Below are positions 32,435 through 33,290 of a stretch of DNA of 33,290 bases, in pieces; the stretch's first letter is position 1; the number at the start of each line of letters is the position of its first letter. Origin of the DNA: Bacteroidaceae bacterium (GTDB taxonomy: Bacteria; Bacteroidota; Bacteroidia; Bacteroidales; Bacteroidaceae); contig JAFZFF010000024.1 of assembly GCA_017556045.1 (NCBI GenBank), positions 1 to 33,290 of the forward strand, given 5' to 3'. The position numbers and the translations under genes were made by a program. A model generated the notes under the pieces. The model did no database searches. It was not told the DNA's origin and was given only the letters and a program-made list of their open reading frames with translations.

Positions 32435-32815
32435 ATGCCAACAATTCAACAATTAGTTAGAAAAGGCAGACAGGTACTTGTAGACAAGAGCAAGTCACCC
32501 GCGTTGGACAGCTGTCCTCAGCGTCGTGGTGTATGTGTTCGTGTGTACACTACAACCCCTAAGAAGCCTAACTCAGCGATGAGAAAAGTAGCGCGTGTGC
32601 GCTTGACCAACCAGAAGGAAGTTAACTCATACATTCCCGGAGAAGGTCACAACTTGCAGGAGCACTCAATCGTATTGGTACGCGGTGGTCGTGTAAAAGA
32701 CCTCCCTGGTGTACGTTATCACATCGTTCGTGGTACTTTGGATACCGCAGGTGTAGCTAACCGTCTCCAGCGTCGTTCTAAGTACGGTGCTAAGCGCCCC
32801 AAAGCTAAGAAGTAA
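32435..32815 (+). CDS. rpsL: 30S ribosomal protein S12
   Basis: A 126-residue ribosomal protein of the decoding centre. The conserved loops [11 protein letters not shown] and [15 protein letters not shown] are intact. The lysines whose mutation gives streptomycin resistance are both wild type. The C-terminus [13 protein letters not shown] is typical of Bacteroidota. It opens the str operon, followed by rpsG after a 207-nt gap. The start MPTIQQLV matches the family exactly. Confidence 0.98.
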   Translation: MPTIQQLVRKGRQVLVDKSKSPALDSCPQRRGVCVRVYTTTPKKPNSAMRKVARVRLTNQKEVNSYIPGEGHNLQEHSIVLVRGGRVKDLPGVRYHIVRGTLDTAGVANRLQRRSKYGAKRPKAKK

Positions 32816-32952
32816 GCCATAAGCTTACCCCAAACAACGCGGCCGCACAGAGTGTGAGGTCTGAGGTAAATAGATAAGCCCTCAAAAACATAAATTATAA
32901 GTATAAAATTTACGTTTTGGTTTGTTGGATAAGCTATAAAGGTTGAGTAAAT

Positions 32953-32966
32953 GCCCAAGAGTGGGC
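32953..32966 (+). promoter_or_regulatory. hairpin in the rpsL-rpsG spacer
   Basis: GCCCA-AGAG-TGGGC forms a small GC stem 56 nt before the rpsG start. In E. coli the same spacer holds the S7 feedback site. Whether this hairpin has that role here is inference. Confidence 0.3.
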
Positions 32967-33022
32967 GTTGAAGAAGACAAAAATGCAGCCCCAAACGAAA
33001 ACAAAAACTTTTCAAGAAAGAA

Positions 33023-33290
33023 ATGAGAAAAGCAAAACCAAAAAAACGTATGGTCCTTCCGGATCCCGTATTTAACGATACTAAGGTATCAAAGTTCGTT
33101 AACCATCTTATGTTCGATGGTAAGAAGAACATCTCTTACGAAATCTTCTATGCTTCACTTGATAAGGTGAAGGCTAAGATGTCTGATTCTGAGCTCTCTG
33201 CTCTCGAAATCTGGAAGAAAGCCCTTGATAACATTACTCCCCAGGTAGAGGTTAAGTCACGCCGTATCGGTGGTGCTACTTACCAGGTAC
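33023..33290 (+). CDS. rpsG: 30S ribosomal protein S7 (cut by the window end)
   Basis: The first 89 codons of S7, which binds the 3' major domain of 16S rRNA and starts head assembly. It opens MRKAKPKKR; the region after it, [17 protein letters not shown], and the later [20 protein letters not shown] match the family. The frame is open to the window edge. It lies directly after rpsL, as in the usual str operon. Confidence 0.97.
   Translation, partial: MRKAKPKKRMVLPDPVFNDTKVSKFVNHLMFDGKKNISYEIFYASLDKVKAKMSDSELSALEIWKKALDNITPQVEVKSRRIGGATYQV

Noticed and set aside
1-33290. tRNA or rRNA genes
   Set aside because: I looked for T-loop motifs and acceptor pairing in all gaps and found none.

Overview
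The window is a chromosomal segment of a Bacteroidales bacterium. The evidence is a type IX secretion (gliding/Por) gene set that occurs only in Bacteroidota, -7 promoter boxes of the form TAnnTTTG instead of sigma70 boxes, the near absence of Shine-Dalgarno sequences, and rpsL/rpsG proteins of the Bacteroidota type. A Prevotellaceae or Porphyromonadaceae member would fit. I cannot resolve the genus, and I see no plasmid or phage backbone.

Layout. 1-485 holds no confident gene, but it has two promoters firing off the left edge. 486-2350 carries a membrane protein with nucleoside-recognition (SpmA/SpmB-like) domains and ybeY. 2517-6366 (minus) holds an S41 processing protease, a TPR protein and leuB. 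6471-12542 (minus) is the T9SS core operon porP-gldK-gldL-gldM-gldN, interrupted by a GC-rich palindromic element between gldM and gldN. 12750-13859 (plus) has pyrE and a SRPBCC-fold protein. 14067-19286 (plus) is a 1739-residue secreted multidomain protein whose C-terminus looks like a T9SS sorting signal, so machine and probable cargo are near neighbours. 19480-23152 holds lplA (plus) facing pdxB, a WbqC-like gene and queG (minus). 23153-24131 is gene-poor but holds a MITE-like inverted-repeat element and a probable small RNA gene. 24132-29884 has a TraX-family membrane protein (plus) facing an operon of a DUF2723 glycosyltransferase-like protein, a polysaccharide deacetylase and a sugar kinase (minus). 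30134-33290 (plus) has two FKBP-type prolyl isomerases, then the start of the str operon (rpsL, rpsG cut by the window end).

Most striking in the non-coding DNA are three short tandem arrays (near 1741, 19341 and 32145). They are built from an exact 22-bp period, a 20-bp unit of pattern TTTWTC-N8-GAWAAA plus 2 bp, with a conserved N8 core (RMACYTRY) and covarying arms. Each lies in an intergenic gap downstream of a gene end and upstream of the next promoter. I cannot match them to a family I know. The second notable item is the small RNA gene at about 23849-23988, with a textbook Bacteroidota promoter, internal stems and a terminator.

Functionally, the window combines secretion and surface display (T9SS, cargo, envelope protease, FKBP lipoprotein, possible protein O-glycosylation) with housekeeping (ribosome biogenesis, pyrimidine, leucine, PLP, queuosine and lipoate metabolism).
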